DNA from: JANPCX01 sp966211815 | Lineage (GTDB): Bacteria > Pseudomonadota > Gammaproteobacteria > Burkholderiales > Burkholderiaceae_C | Length of the DNA stretch: 64,000 nt | Assembly: GCA_966211815.1 (NCBI GenBank) | Contig: CBIHOD010000001.1 | Span: 174,766-238,765, forward strand | Direction: 5' to 3' | In this document: positions 25,948 to 34,386 of the stretch, one piece after another | Layout: each line of letters opens with the position of its first letter | How positions within the stretch are numbered: the stretch's first letter is position 1 | Notes under the pieces: model-generated | The model's database searches: none | What the model was told of the DNA's origin: nothing | The model's input: the letters and a program-made list of their open reading frames with translations, nothing else | Made by a program: the position numbers and the translations under genes

Positions 25948-26940
25948 TCACTTGGCGTCGGCCGCCCCCAGCTTGCTGTCGACCAGCCCGTAGACACCGT
26001 ATTTCACGAGGTAGGGCAGCGCCAGGCCGGGGAAGGCTTGCTCGAACCGGGACTGCAGCGCGGCGTGGTGTGCCGCGGCCTTGGCGGGATCGCGCATCTC
26101 GGCCCGGCCGGCGGCTCCGGCTTCGGCCACATAGCGGGCCACCAGAGCATCGGCGCGCGACAGGTAGTCTTTCTGGAAAGCCACGGCCTCGGCCACCGTC
26201 TGCGCCTCGCCGCGTCCGCCATACACCTTGGCAGATGGGGCGCCGCCCTCCGCAAGGCCGGCCAGCTCGTCCAGCGCCGCCCGCCATTTCGCCAGGTCGG
26301 GCCGCGGTGCGCCGTTCACCAGGCCGCCCTCCAGCCAAGCGTGGGCGTGGTGGTGCACCAGGTCGCCGACGATCCAATCGCCGCTGCGATCGATGCGCAC
26401 CACGGTTTGCGTCGAAGACACGCCGGGGTTCTTCAATTCGAAAAGGCTGAGCGTTTCGCCCGATTTCAGCTTCACTGTCATGCGGCCGCTGAAGGTGCTG
26501 CGCACGGGTTCGAAACGCGGGTAGCTGGCTTCGGTGAAAAGCTTGCACACGTTGACCCAGAAATTCTTCTTGTAGGCGTGCACGCCCGGCATGGCGTCGG
26601 CGGTGGCCCGGGAGGCTATCGAATCCGCACTGAGCGCGTGCAGCAGCGGCAGCCCGTTGAATTTGTCGGGGTTGGGATGGGTGACGATGACGCGGGTGAT
26701 CGGCGACTTCGTCCGAGCGCGGATCTGGTCGACCATGGCCTGCGTCAGCGACGGCACGAACTGCGTGTCGATCACCGTCACTTCCTGGCCGTCGTCGTAG
26801 TAGTAAGTGTGGGTGTCGAAGCCTTTCGCGTCGGAAGTGAAGGCGCCGAGCGTGCCGGCGTGGGCCGGTGCGGCGGGCAGCGCCCAGGCCATGGGCAGGG
26901 CGAGCAAGAGCGGGGAAAGGAAACGGCGGCGGATCGGCAT
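25948..26940 (-). CDS. Periplasmic MBL-fold-like protein with degenerate metal motif
   Basis: A 330-residue exported protein (signal peptide RRRFLSPLLLALPMAWALP ending AHA). It has a metallo-beta-lactamase-like start: VTVIDTQFVPSLTQ, then RVIVTHPNPDKFNG. The usual HxHxDH is altered to His88-Pro-Asn90-Pro-Asp92-Lys93, so two of four ligands are lost, although VGDLVHHHAHAW later keeps several His. It may bind one metal or none. The C-terminal 120 residues are helical. GGAGAAG precedes the ATG at 26940. It is divergent from an AraC-type regulator that may control it. Confidence 0.72.
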   Translation of the reverse strand: MPIRRRFLSPLLLALPMAWALPAAPAHAGTLGAFTSDAKGFDTHTYYYDDGQEVTVIDTQFVPSLTQAMVDQIRARTKSPITRVIVTHPNPDKFNGLPLLHALSADSIASRATADAMPGVHAYKKNFWVNVCKLFTEASYPRFEPVRSTFSGRMTVKLKSGETLSLFELKNPGVSSTQTVVRIDRSGDWIVGDLVHHHAHAWLEGGLVNGAPRPDLAKWRAALDELAGLAEGGAPSAKVYGGRGEAQTVAEAVAFQKDYLSRADALVARYVAEAGAAGRAEMRDPAKAAAHHAALQSRFEQAFPGLALPYLVKYGVYGLVDSKLGAADAK

Positions 26941-27077
26941 GGGTCTTCTCCTGGAATGGTTGAGGTCGCGGGGCGCGCCGTCCTTGGCGGCCCCCCGCGC
27001 GAGCCGAGGGGCTCTCGGCCGGGATGCCATCTTGGTTTTTCGCGGCTTGTCCGACTCGGTGCACTAGGATGAAAAAT

Positions 27078-27938
27078 ATGCCGAGTGCGACAAACATCGA
27101 AATGCGTCCCGGCCTGAGGGAATCGTTGAAAGAAACCGGCGGTGCCGCCGCACTCTTGAAGTCGGGGTCCAGGGAGCCCGCCACCTGCGACCTGGACGAT
27201 TCCCCCCGGCCGATGACGGTCCTGGCGCAGCGCTGCCCCGCCGGGCCGGGCCATGCGCACCGCCACCGCCGCCACCAGTTGATCTACGCGATCGAAGGCG
27301 TGATCCGCGTTGTCACCGCGCAGGGCGTGTGGGTGGTGCCGCCGCACCGCGCTGTCTGGGTGCCCGCGGGCACCGAGCACCAAGTGGACGCGACCCGGCC
27401 CTTCAACCTGTGCACCCTCTACGTCGCCACCGCGCACCGCCCCGGCCTGCCGGACACCTGCCAGGTCGTCGCGGTGCCCGACCTCCTGCGCGAATTGCTT
27501 CGGGCCGCCTCCGCCTTCCCTGGCGACCACCCGGTGCCGGCGCCGCAAAGCCGCCTGCTGGAGGTGCTGCTCGACCAGGTCGGGGGCCTGGACGTGCTCG
27601 GCCTTCGGTTGCTGATGCCGCGGGACCGGCGCATCTTGCGCATCGCCCAGGCGCTGCGGGCCGAGCCGGGCCTGACCGCGACGCTGGCGCAATGGGGCCT
27701 GCAGGTGGGCGCCCACCCGCGCACGCTGGAACGCCTTTTCACCGCGCAGACCGGTATGAGCTTCACCGCCTGGCGCACCCAGTGCCGGCTTCTGGAAGCA
27801 CTGGACCGCCTGGCCGCGGGCAGCACCGTCACCGAGGTGGCATTGGCCACGGGGTACGAAGACGTTTCTTCCTTCATCGCCATGTTCAAGAAAGCGCTGG
27901 GCACCACGCCCAAAGCCTACTTCGCGCGCAGGCGCTGA
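27078..27938 (+). CDS. AraC family transcriptional regulator
   Basis: A 286-residue regulator. The N-terminal part carries a cupin-like sensor (GHAHRHRRHQLIYAIEGVIR, VVPPHRAVWVPAGTEHQV), and the C-terminal 90 residues carry two helix-turn-helix units (VGAHPRTLERLFTAQTGMSF; STVTEVALATGYEDVSSFIA). ATG at 27078 has AGGA 8 bases upstream; the ATG at 27069 overlaps that ribosome site and is less likely. It is divergent from the MBL-fold gene, 137 bases away, and precedes radA by 36 bases on the same strand. The inducer is unknown. Confidence 0.9.
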   Translation: MPSATNIEMRPGLRESLKETGGAAALLKSGSREPATCDLDDSPRPMTVLAQRCPAGPGHAHRHRRHQLIYAIEGVIRVVTAQGVWVVPPHRAVWVPAGTEHQVDATRPFNLCTLYVATAHRPGLPDTCQVVAVPDLLRELLRAASAFPGDHPVPAPQSRLLEVLLDQVGGLDVLGLRLLMPRDRRILRIAQALRAEPGLTATLAQWGLQVGAHPRTLERLFTAQTGMSFTAWRTQCRLLEALDRLAAGSTVTEVALATGYEDVSSFIAMFKKALGTTPKAYFARRR

Positions 27939-27962
27939 CTCCGTCCCACGGCCACGCCGCGA

Positions 27963-27968
27963 CACAAT
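27963..27968 (+). promoter_or_regulatory. Possible -10 box (CACAAT) of radA
   Basis: CACAATCG lies so close to the radA ATG (27975) that a start at the normal distance would fall on the A of the ATG. No clear -35. Low confidence; it matters only for the possibility of a leaderless message. Confidence 0.3.
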
Positions 27969-27974
27969 CGCGGC

Positions 27975-29336
27975 ATGGCCAAGGAAAAATCCATCTACAC
28001 CTGCTCCGAATGCGGCGGCACCAGCCCCAAGTGGCTGGGCAAGTGCCCGCACTGCGGCGCCTGGAACACGTTGACCGAGGGCATCGCCGAGAGCGCCGGC
28101 CCGGGCAAGAACCGCTACCAGTCGCTGGCCAAGAGCCAGCCTGTGGCCACGCTCAGCGAGATCGAGGCGTCCGACGTCGACCGACAGTCCACCGGCATCG
28201 AGGAACTGGACCGCGTGCTCGGCGGCGGCATCGTCGCCGGCGGCGTGGTGCTGATCGGCGGCGACCCCGGCATCGGCAAGAGCACCTTGCTGCTGCAGGC
28301 CCTGGACAGCCTGTCGCGCGGCGTCAAGACGCTGTACGTGACCGGGGAGGAAAGCGGCGCGCAGGTGGCGCTGCGCTCGCGCCGCCTCGGCCTGGACGGC
28401 TCGCAGGTGCGTGTATTGGCCGAGATCCAGCTGGAGAAGATCGCGGCCACCATCGACGCCGAGCAGCCCGCGGTGTGCGTGGTCGACTCCATCCAGACGC
28501 TCTACAGCGACCAGCTCAGCTCCGCCCCCGGCTCGGTGGCCCAGGTGCGCGAATGCGCCGCCCAGCTCACCCGCACCGCGAAGATGACGGGCACCACCAT
28601 CGTGCTCGTCGGCCACGTCACCAAAGAAGGCGCGCTGGCCGGGCCGCGCGTGCTGGAGCACATCGTCGACACGGTGCTGTATTTCGAAGGCGACACCCAC
28701 AGCAGTTTCCGCCTGGTCCGCGCGATCAAGAACCGCTTCGGCGCGGTCAACGAGATCGGCGTGTTCGCGATGACGGAGAAGGGGCTGAAGGGCGTGGCCA
28801 ACCCGAGCGCCATCTTCCTGTCGACCCACGGCGAGCCGGTGGCCGGCTCTTGCGTGCTGGTCACGCTGGAAGGCACGCGGCCGCTGCTGGTGGAGATCCA
28901 GGCCCTGGTCGACTCCGGCGGGCCCAGCCCGCGGCGCCTGAGCGTCGGCCTGGACCGCGAGCGCCTGGCGATGATGCTGGCGGTGCTGCACCGCCACGCC
29001 GGCATCGCCTGCGTCGACCAGGACGTCTTCGTCAACGCGGTGGGCGGCGTGCGCATCGCCGAGCCGGCCGCCGACCTGGCGGTGATGCTGGCCATCCAGA
29101 GCAGCCTGCGCGGCAAGCCGCTGCCGCGCGGCTTCATCGCCTTCGGCGAAGTGGGGCTGGCCGGCGAAGTGCGCCCCGCCCCGCGCGGCCAGGAGCGGCT
29201 CAAGGAAGCCGCCAAGCTCGGTTTCAGCGTGGCGGTGGTTCCCAAGGCCAACGCGCCGAAGAAGCCGATCGAAGGCCTGACGCTGCACGCCGTCGACCGC
29301 ATCGAGCAGGCGATCGACCTGCTGCGCGGCTTGTGA
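27975..29336 (+). CDS. radA: DNA repair protein RadA (Sms)
   Basis: A 453-residue RecA-like branch-migration ATPase used in recombination repair. Visible features: N-terminal zinc finger (Cys10, Cys13, Cys24, Cys27), Walker A GGDPGIGKST (95-104), the RadA-specific KNRFG motif (AIKNRFGAVNEIG), and the Lon-protease-like C-terminal domain (HAGIACVDQDVFVNAVGGVR, RGFIAFGEVGLAGEVRP). Length and order are normal. In many relatives radA follows alr; here alr is at 51589-52701, so the two are separated. Confidence 0.97.
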   Translation: MAKEKSIYTCSECGGTSPKWLGKCPHCGAWNTLTEGIAESAGPGKNRYQSLAKSQPVATLSEIEASDVDRQSTGIEELDRVLGGGIVAGGVVLIGGDPGIGKSTLLLQALDSLSRGVKTLYVTGEESGAQVALRSRRLGLDGSQVRVLAEIQLEKIAATIDAEQPAVCVVDSIQTLYSDQLSSAPGSVAQVRECAAQLTRTAKMTGTTIVLVGHVTKEGALAGPRVLEHIVDTVLYFEGDTHSSFRLVRAIKNRFGAVNEIGVFAMTEKGLKGVANPSAIFLSTHGEPVAGSCVLVTLEGTRPLLVEIQALVDSGGPSPRRLSVGLDRERLAMMLAVLHRHAGIACVDQDVFVNAVGGVRIAEPAADLAVMLAIQSSLRGKPLPRGFIAFGEVGLAGEVRPAPRGQERLKEAAKLGFSVAVVPKANAPKKPIEGLTLHAVDRIEQAIDLLRGL

Positions 29337-29362
29337 TGCGGCGACCCCACTGGCCCGCGTCC

Positions 29363-29368
29363 TAAAAT
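29363..29368 (+). promoter_or_regulatory. Probable -10 box (TAAAAT) of the lipoprotein hydrolase gene
   Basis: TAAAATCG lies 25 bases before the ATG at 29394, just after radA. Same form as other -10 boxes in this window (TAnAAT followed by C). Confidence 0.45.
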
Positions 29369-29393
29369 CGTCGGCTTTTGCCCAGGTAGTTCC

Positions 29394-30347
29394 ATGCCGC
29401 AATACCCCTCCGCCCCAAATCCCCTCGGGCGCAAGCACGGTCTTTTCACCGGCGGCCTGCTGGCCTTCGTCCTGGCCCTGTTGTCGGCTTGCGGTGGGGG
29501 TGGCGGTGACGGCGGCGCGCCTTCGGCGGCGCCGGCACCTGTCACGTCCAGCCCGTCCCCCGCGCCAGCGCCCGCCGCGCCAGGCGCGACGTCCACCAGC
29601 GCCCGCATGGTCGGCGAACTGCCGGTCAACACCCGGTGCCCCGCGGCTGACAACCGCACGCTGGTCTACGCCGGTGTCGAATGCCTGGTCGCCCGGACTT
29701 TCGGCGCCCCCGGCCCCGCCGGCGGCGGCAAGCTGGTGGTTTTCCTGCACGGCGACGTTTCCGCCGGTGGCCCGGCGGACTACATGGATAGCTACGCACC
29801 CGCCTATGCCTCCGGCGGCGTGGTGTCGGTGCGCCTGCTGCGGCCTGGCTACTACGACAGCGACGGTGTGGCCTCCACCGGCGGCAATGGCAGCCGCGTG
29901 GACACTTACACCGCCCGCAACGTGGAAGCGGTGGCCTATGCGCTGGCCGCTTTGCGCGAGCGGTACCAGGCCAGCCGGCTGGTCGTGGTGGGCCACTCGG
30001 GGGGTGCCGCCATCGCCGCCACCATCCTGGGCAAATACCCCCGCTTGATCGACAGCGCGGCGTTGATGGCCTGCCCCTGCGACTTGCGCCTGTTCGCCCC
30101 CACCTGGATCAACAGCATTTCGCCGATGGATTGGGCCTCGGCCGTGCCGGCGGGCACACGCGTGGTTTCGATGACCGGTAGCGCCGACACCCAGGTCCCG
30201 GCGTCCTACACGCAGGGTTACGTCAACGCGCTGGCTGCCCGCGGCATCGCCGCCGAGCAGATCGCCATCCCGGGCGCCACCCACGCGTCAAGCACGATCT
30301 TCACCGCCGCGCAGGTGCAGTCCCAGATCACCGCCTTGCTCCAATAG
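29394..30347 (+). CDS. Lipoprotein alpha/beta hydrolase
   Basis: A 317-residue lipoprotein (lipobox LSAC, Cys33, followed by a Gly run and a Pro/Ala linker to about residue 70) with an alpha/beta-hydrolase domain. The expected parts are KLVVFLHGDVSAGG (oxyanion region), VVVGHSGGAAIAA (nucleophile Ser in GHSGG), VVSMTGSADTQVPAS (acid Asp) and IAIPGATHASST (His). It should be an esterase or peptidase-like enzyme in the periplasm or on the outer membrane; the substrate is unknown. It is probably monocistronic, 57 bases after radA. Confidence 0.85.
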   Translation: MPQYPSAPNPLGRKHGLFTGGLLAFVLALLSACGGGGGDGGAPSAAPAPVTSSPSPAPAPAAPGATSTSARMVGELPVNTRCPAADNRTLVYAGVECLVARTFGAPGPAGGGKLVVFLHGDVSAGGPADYMDSYAPAYASGGVVSVRLLRPGYYDSDGVASTGGNGSRVDTYTARNVEAVAYALAALRERYQASRLVVVGHSGGAAIAATILGKYPRLIDSAALMACPCDLRLFAPTWINSISPMDWASAVPAGTRVVSMTGSADTQVPASYTQGYVNALAARGIAAEQIAIPGATHASSTIFTAAQVQSQITALLQ

Positions 30348-30463
30348 CCTGGGGGATGGCGGGATCGGCACCGCCATGATCGTCCTCGGCCGACGCCCGA
30401 CGCCGGGGGTTACCAGCACCGGCCCGGCGCGCCTGCGGATCTCGTCCACTGACCCCGCGGACC

Positions 30464-30469
30464 TAGAAT
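30464..30469 (+). promoter_or_regulatory. Probable -10 box (TAGAAT)
   Basis: TAGAATC lies 87 bases before the ATG at 30557. The sequence CGTCCACTGA about 12-20 bases further upstream shares a core with the near-palindromes at 15853 and 21682. No other feature was seen in 30348-30556. Confidence 0.4.
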
Positions 30470-30556
30470 CTGCAGCCTCTTCTGACGCCTTGACAAAGGC
30501 CCATCCCCGCCAGTCCTGGTTGCTTTTCGGCGACAGACCACGAAGACATTGACACC

Positions 30557-30982
30557 ATGAACTCGATATTCGGATGGAGCTTGGCCGCCGCCGCGGTCGT
30601 GCTGGGATGGTGGCAATACGGCTGGCGCGGCGTCGTCCTGGCCGCCAGCGTCGTCGTGTTCTGGCTGCTCCTGCAGCTCAGCCGCGCGCTGCGGGCCGTC
30701 AAGAACGCCAGCGGGTCGCCCGTCGGGCGCGTGGGCAGCGCGGTGATGTTCAACACCAAGCTGCGGCCCGGCATGACGATGGTCCAGGTGCTTTCCCTCA
30801 CCGGCAGCCTGGGCCGCAAGGTGGAGGCGCCCGGCGCCGACCACCGGACCGAGAGCTGGAGCTGGGCCGACGAAGGCGACAGCCGGGTGACGCTGACTTT
30901 CGTCTCCGGCAAGCTGCGCCACTGGCACCTGCACCGGCCCACCCAGGCCGCCGAGCTCGCCGAACCGTCGTCGCCCGAATAA
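30557..30982 (+). CDS. Small two-helix membrane protein of unknown function
   Basis: A 141-residue protein: two N-terminal hydrophobic segments (FGWSLAAAAVVLGWWQYG; GVVLAASVVVFWLLLQLS) followed by a soluble domain of about 90 residues with KLRPGMTMVQVLSLTGSLG and WSWADEGDSRVTLTFVSGK. The latter resembles the repeated unit of SmpA/OmlA-like domains, in which a DGMT/PGMT-type helix start is common. No enzyme motif. The gene immediately precedes ilvE on the same strand, and the ilvE -10 box overlaps its stop. Confidence 0.75.
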   Translation: MNSIFGWSLAAAAVVLGWWQYGWRGVVLAASVVVFWLLLQLSRALRAVKNASGSPVGRVGSAVMFNTKLRPGMTMVQVLSLTGSLGRKVEAPGADHRTESWSWADEGDSRVTLTFVSGKLRHWHLHRPTQAAELAEPSSPE

Positions 30983-30985
30983 AAT
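30980..30985 (+). promoter_or_regulatory. Probable -10 box (TAAAAT) of ilvE
   Basis: TAAAATCG overlaps the stop codon of the upstream gene and lies 34 bases before the ilvE ATG at 31020. Confidence 0.45.
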
Positions 30986-31019
30986 CGCCGGCTCAGCAAC
31001 AACGATTTGGAGATCCGCC

Positions 31020-31943
31020 ATGTCCATGGCCGACCGCGACGGGAAAATCTGGATGGATGGGCAGCTGGTGGACTGGCGCGACGCCAAGATCCACGTGCTG
31101 AGCCACACCCTGCACTACGGCTGCGGCGCCTTCGAAGGCGTGCGCGCCTACAAGACGGCCCAGGGCACCGCCATCTTCCGCCTGCGCGAGCACACCGAGC
31201 GGCTGTTCAACAGCGCGAAGATCCTGCGCATGAAGATCCCCTTCTCGCTGCAGCAGGTGATGGACGCGCAATGCGCCGTCGTGCGCGAGAACAAGCTCGA
31301 GTCCGGCTACCTGCGCCCGCTGACCTGGATCGGCTCCGAGAAGCTCGGTGTCAGCCCCAAAGGCAACAAAGTGCACCTGATGGTGGCCGCCTGGACCTGG
31401 GGCGCCTACCTGGGAGAAGAGGGCTTGAAGCGCGGCATCCGCGTCAAGACCAGCAGCTACACCCGCCACCACGTGAACATCACGATGACCCAGGCCAAGA
31501 CGGTGAGCAACTACACCAACTCCATCCTGGCCAACATGGAAGCCACCGACGACGGCTACGACGAGGCGCTGTTGCTCGACGCCTCGGGCTTCGTCAGCGA
31601 GGGCGCCGGCGAGAACCTGTTTATCGTCAAGAACGGCGTCGTGTACACGCCCGACCTGTCGGCCGGCGCGCTCAACGGCATCACCCGCAACACCATCTTC
31701 GCGATCTGCAAGGACCTGGGCCTGGAACTCAAGGAAAAGCGCATCACCCGCGACGAGGTCTACATCAGCGACGAGGCTTTCTTCACCGGCACCGCCGCCG
31801 AAGTCACGCCGATCCGCGAGCTCGACCGCATCGAGCTGGGCTCGGGCTCGCGCGGCCCGGTGACCGAGAAGATCCAGTCCGCCTTCTTCGACATCGTGAA
31901 CGGCCGCAACCCGAAATACGCCGAATGGCTGACCCCCGTCTGA
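31020..31943 (+). CDS. ilvE: Branched-chain amino-acid aminotransferase
   Basis: A 307-residue fold-type IV PLP enzyme that makes leucine, isoleucine and valine from their keto acids with glutamate. The family markers are HTLHYGCGAFEGVRAY, the PLP lysine in TMTQAKTVSNYTNS (Lys160), EGAGENLFIVKNG and DEAFFTGTAAEVTPI. Length is typical. A short zinc-binding protein gene follows 26 bases later. A TAAAAT box 34 bases upstream suggests its own promoter. Confidence 0.96.
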   Translation: MSMADRDGKIWMDGQLVDWRDAKIHVLSHTLHYGCGAFEGVRAYKTAQGTAIFRLREHTERLFNSAKILRMKIPFSLQQVMDAQCAVVRENKLESGYLRPLTWIGSEKLGVSPKGNKVHLMVAAWTWGAYLGEEGLKRGIRVKTSSYTRHHVNITMTQAKTVSNYTNSILANMEATDDGYDEALLLDASGFVSEGAGENLFIVKNGVVYTPDLSAGALNGITRNTIFAICKDLGLELKEKRITRDEVYISDEAFFTGTAAEVTPIRELDRIELGSGSRGPVTEKIQSAFFDIVNGRNPKYAEWLTPV

Positions 31944-31969
31944 CCCTGGAGAACGCGAGGAAGCCCGAG

Positions 31970-32185
31970 ATGAACGCCAACGCCAAGCCCGCCGCCGTGA
32001 TCGAACTGACCGCCCAGGACCTCCAAGGCCCGGGGGTCGTCCCCTGTCCCAACCCCAAGATGGCGCTGTGGAGCAACCATCCCAAGGTGTACCTGGACGT
32101 GGCCACCACGGGCGCCGGCAAGTGCCCGTACTGCGGCACGGTCTACCAGCTCAAGGCGGGCGAGCACCTGCGCGCCCACCACTGA
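31970..32185 (+). CDS. Small zinc-finger protein (zf-CHCC type)
   Basis: A 71-residue protein with the zf-CHCC pattern: CPNPKMALWSNHPKVYLDV followed by GKCPYCGTVYQLKAGEH. Cys, His and the CPYC pair can bind one zinc, as in the small subunit relatives of complex I (NDUFS6). In betaproteobacteria a gene of this type regularly follows ilvE. Start at 31970 with GCGAGG before it. The function outside complex I is unknown. Confidence 0.85.
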   Translation: MNANAKPAAVIELTAQDLQGPGVVPCPNPKMALWSNHPKVYLDVATTGAGKCPYCGTVYQLKAGEHLRAHH

Positions 32186-32307
32186 GAGGTTTTGAACGAA
32201 CCCGACACACCCGCCCGGCCCGCCGAATCCATTCTCGGCTTCTGAGGGGACGGACCGCCGGGACGCGGCACCGACACGCAAACAATCGAAAAGAACAGGC
32301 GGCTTCG

Positions 32308-32736
32308 ATGGACATCCCCATGACCTGGATCTTCGGCGCCGGCGGCCTGGTGCTCGGCGCGGCGCTGTCGTGGGCGGTCAATGCCCGGTTCGCCGCCCGG
32401 CGCGAGGCGCGACTGGCGGCGGCGGCGCGCGACCAGGTGGCCCAGAGCACGCAGGGCATCCGCGCGGCGTACGCCAAGCTGCAGGCCGACAGCGAGAAAG
32501 AGAAAGCCGCATCGCTGTCCGGCCCGCAGCAGGAACTCGAGCAGCAGCGCCAGCTGGTGCAGCGCCTTCAGGCCCAGTTGCGGGCCGCCAACGCCGAGAT
32601 CGACCGCCTGCAACCGCCGCCCGCGCCCGCCGCGCCGGCGCCCGGCATGACGATGTCCATCGCCCCGGGCATCCTGCTGCCGGAAGACCAGGTCGACCCC
32701 GACGGCTTCGCTATGACGCGCCCGTTCGAACGTTGA
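32308..32736 (+). CDS. Membrane-anchored coiled-coil protein of unknown function
   Basis: A 142-residue protein with one N-terminal membrane segment (MTWIFGAGGLVLGAALSWAV), a charged helix likely to form a coiled coil (about 25-100, with heptad-like AEIDRLQ and QELEQQRQLVQRLQAQLRAA) and a Pro/Ala-rich end. The layout resembles YhcB/DUF1043 proteins, but I do not see a clear match. A terminator follows 45 bases after its stop. Confidence 0.65.
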   Translation: MDIPMTWIFGAGGLVLGAALSWAVNARFAARREARLAAAARDQVAQSTQGIRAAYAKLQADSEKEKAASLSGPQQELEQQRQLVQRLQAQLRAANAEIDRLQPPPAPAAPAPGMTMSIAPGILLPEDQVDPDGFAMTRPFER

Positions 32737-32781
32737 CCGGCCGGTCGGTCGCCTGAACGGCCTGTCGACGGACACGCGCTG

Positions 32782-32805
32782 AAGCCGGCCTCGCGCCGGC
32801 TTTTT
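32782..32805 (+). terminator. Rho-independent terminator
   Basis: AAGCCGGC (32782-32789) pairs with GCCGGCTT (32795-32802) around a 5-base loop, followed by a T-run to 32805. It ends the plus-strand unit facing the anti-sigma gene. Confidence 0.85.
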
Positions 32806-32817
32806 CCTTCCTGAGGT

Positions 32818-33534
32818 TCAGACGCCGAGCTTGCCCACGAACAGGACGGGCCCGGTGGGCGCGCCGGTGGGCGATCCGCCGCTGGGCTCCAGGCTGACCG
32901 CCAGGGCGGCGGTGCCGGCGGGCACTTTGTTCTTGCGGACCACCGACGCATCCTGCGCCGACACCAGGCCGAGCGACCGTGGCGCGCCGGCGGCCGGCAC
33001 CGCCCACAGCTCCAGCGCGCGGCCGGCCTGCAGGCTGACCTGGGACAGCGGTTTCGTGACCACCGCCCGGCCGTCGCCGCTGATGCTGGCCACGAAAGAG
33101 GCCGGCATCACGCCGCCCGCCGCAGCTGCAGCGGCGCTAGCGTCGGGCGTGGCGTTGAGCACCACCACCATCGGCGGCTGGGCTGGGCCGGGCGTGGCCA
33201 GAAGCACGGCCAGGCCGATGACCGCGACCGTTGCCAGGGCCGACAAGCCTTGCCAGAAAGCCAGGCGCCTCCACCAGGCGACAGCCGCGATTCCGGCCGG
33301 CCCGCCCTGGCCGATGCGTGCCTGGATGCCCCGCCAGACCGACGCCGGCGGCGCCACCGGCTGGACGCTGAGCGTCAGCGGCACCAGGCGGTCCTGCCAG
33401 CGGCGCACCGCGGCCTGCAGGCCGGGGTGGGCGGGCAGCAGCGCCTGCAAGCGCCGGCGCGCGGGGCCTCGCAACAAGCCGCTGACATAGGCGGCGGCCA
33501 GGCGGTCGGCGAGTTCGGGGCGGCCGTAGTCCAT
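32818..33534 (-). CDS. Anti-sigma factor, RskA-like
   Basis: A 238-residue membrane protein. The cytosolic N-terminal part (AAAYVSGLLRGPARRRLQAL) binds the sigma factor; a single membrane helix (about 90-112) separates it from an extracytoplasmic RskA domain (VVVLNATPDAS, LQAGRALELWAVPAAGAPRS, ending VLFVGKLG). It starts 3 bases after the stop of the ECF sigma gene, so the two are coupled as a regulator pair. The signal is not evident. No zinc-binding HxxxCxxC motif is present, as is usual for RskA-type proteins. Confidence 0.88.
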   Translation of the reverse strand: MDYGRPELADRLAAAYVSGLLRGPARRRLQALLPAHPGLQAAVRRWQDRLVPLTLSVQPVAPPASVWRGIQARIGQGGPAGIAAVAWWRRLAFWQGLSALATVAVIGLAVLLATPGPAQPPMVVVLNATPDASAAAAAAGGVMPASFVASISGDGRAVVTKPLSQVSLQAGRALELWAVPAAGAPRSLGLVSAQDASVVRKNKVPAGTAALAVSLEPSGGSPTGAPTGPVLFVGKLGV

Positions 33535-33537
33535 CGC

Positions 33538-34203
33538 TCAGGCTCCCCGTTGCGGTTTGGCCGCTGCGGGCGGCCGCGACTCGTCCGCCGCGGCGCTGTC
33601 CAGGCAGGCCTTCAGGCTCAGCAGCGCGCGCCTGAGCCAACTCTTCACGGTGCCCAGCGCCTGGCCGAGGTGGGCCGCGACCTCCGCATGGCTCAGGCCG
33701 TCGTAGAAGGCCAAGGCCAGGCTTTGGCGCTGCTGCGCGCTGAGCCCGCCCATGCAGTGCGACAGGGCCCGCGCGTCGGACGCCCGGTCCAGCAGCTCCA
33801 GGGGGCCCGGGTTGTCGGATGCGGTGTGTTCGAGCATGTCGGTCTCGGCGTCGTCTTCTGGGCCGGTCGAAGGTTGGAAGGCGCTTTGCGTCCGGGGCTG
33901 GCTTTGCGCCCGGCGCAGGCTGTCGATCGCCTGGTTCCGCGCGATGCTGGTCAGCCAGGTCAAGGGCTGGCTCTGCGCCGCGTCGAAGCCGGAGGCCGAA
34001 CGCCAGACCTTGACATAGACCTCCTGCAGGATGTCTTCGGCCTGGGCCCGGTCTTTGTTGATACGCAGCACCACGGCGAACAGATGCGCGCTGCTGCGCT
34101 CGTAAAGCGCGGCGAATGCCGCGCGATCGCCGAGCCCGGCCCTGGCCAGCAGGGCGGCGAGTTCTCGGCTGCGGTCTGACCAGGCTTCCAGGGAGGCTCG
34201 CAT
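33538..34203 (-). CDS. ECF RNA polymerase sigma factor (SigK-like)
   Basis: A 221-residue extracytoplasmic-function sigma factor. Region 2 lies at about 25-95 (FAALYERSSAHLFAVVLRIN, AEDILQEVYVKVWRSA, WLTSIARNQAIDSLRR) and region 4 at about 150-205 (LSAQQRQSLALAFYDGLSHA, HLGQALGTVKSWLRRALLSL). The acidic linker is longer than usual. It is paired with the RskA-like anti-sigma gene. A TAGAAT box lies at 34247-34252 on the minus strand, about 45 bases upstream of the start. Confidence 0.92.
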   Translation of the reverse strand: MRASLEAWSDRSRELAALLARAGLGDRAAFAALYERSSAHLFAVVLRINKDRAQAEDILQEVYVKVWRSASGFDAAQSQPLTWLTSIARNQAIDSLRRAQSQPRTQSAFQPSTGPEDDAETDMLEHTASDNPGPLELLDRASDARALSHCMGGLSAQQRQSLALAFYDGLSHAEVAAHLGQALGTVKSWLRRALLSLKACLDSAAADESRPPAAAKPQRGA

Positions 34204-34301
34204 AAAGGGGCTGCTTGCTGGCGGACGGTGATGGCGGTAAGCGGCGATTCTAGGAGGCCGCCGCGCCCCGGGACGGGGCCACGGACTGCCTGGACCGGGG
34301 G

Positions 34302-34331
34302 TGGTCGCGCGGCAGGCCCGCTCCTTACAAT
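34302..34331 (+). promoter_or_regulatory. Candidate promoter of purU
   Basis: TGGTCG (34302-34307) and TACAAT (34326-34331) are separated by 18 bases; the start codon of purU is 55 bases further. The -35 is weak, the -10 good. Confidence 0.45.
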
Positions 34332-34386
34332 CGAAAGCTTCGGCCTGGAATGGATGGCCGACGACCGACCGTCAACCGCCCCGCCC

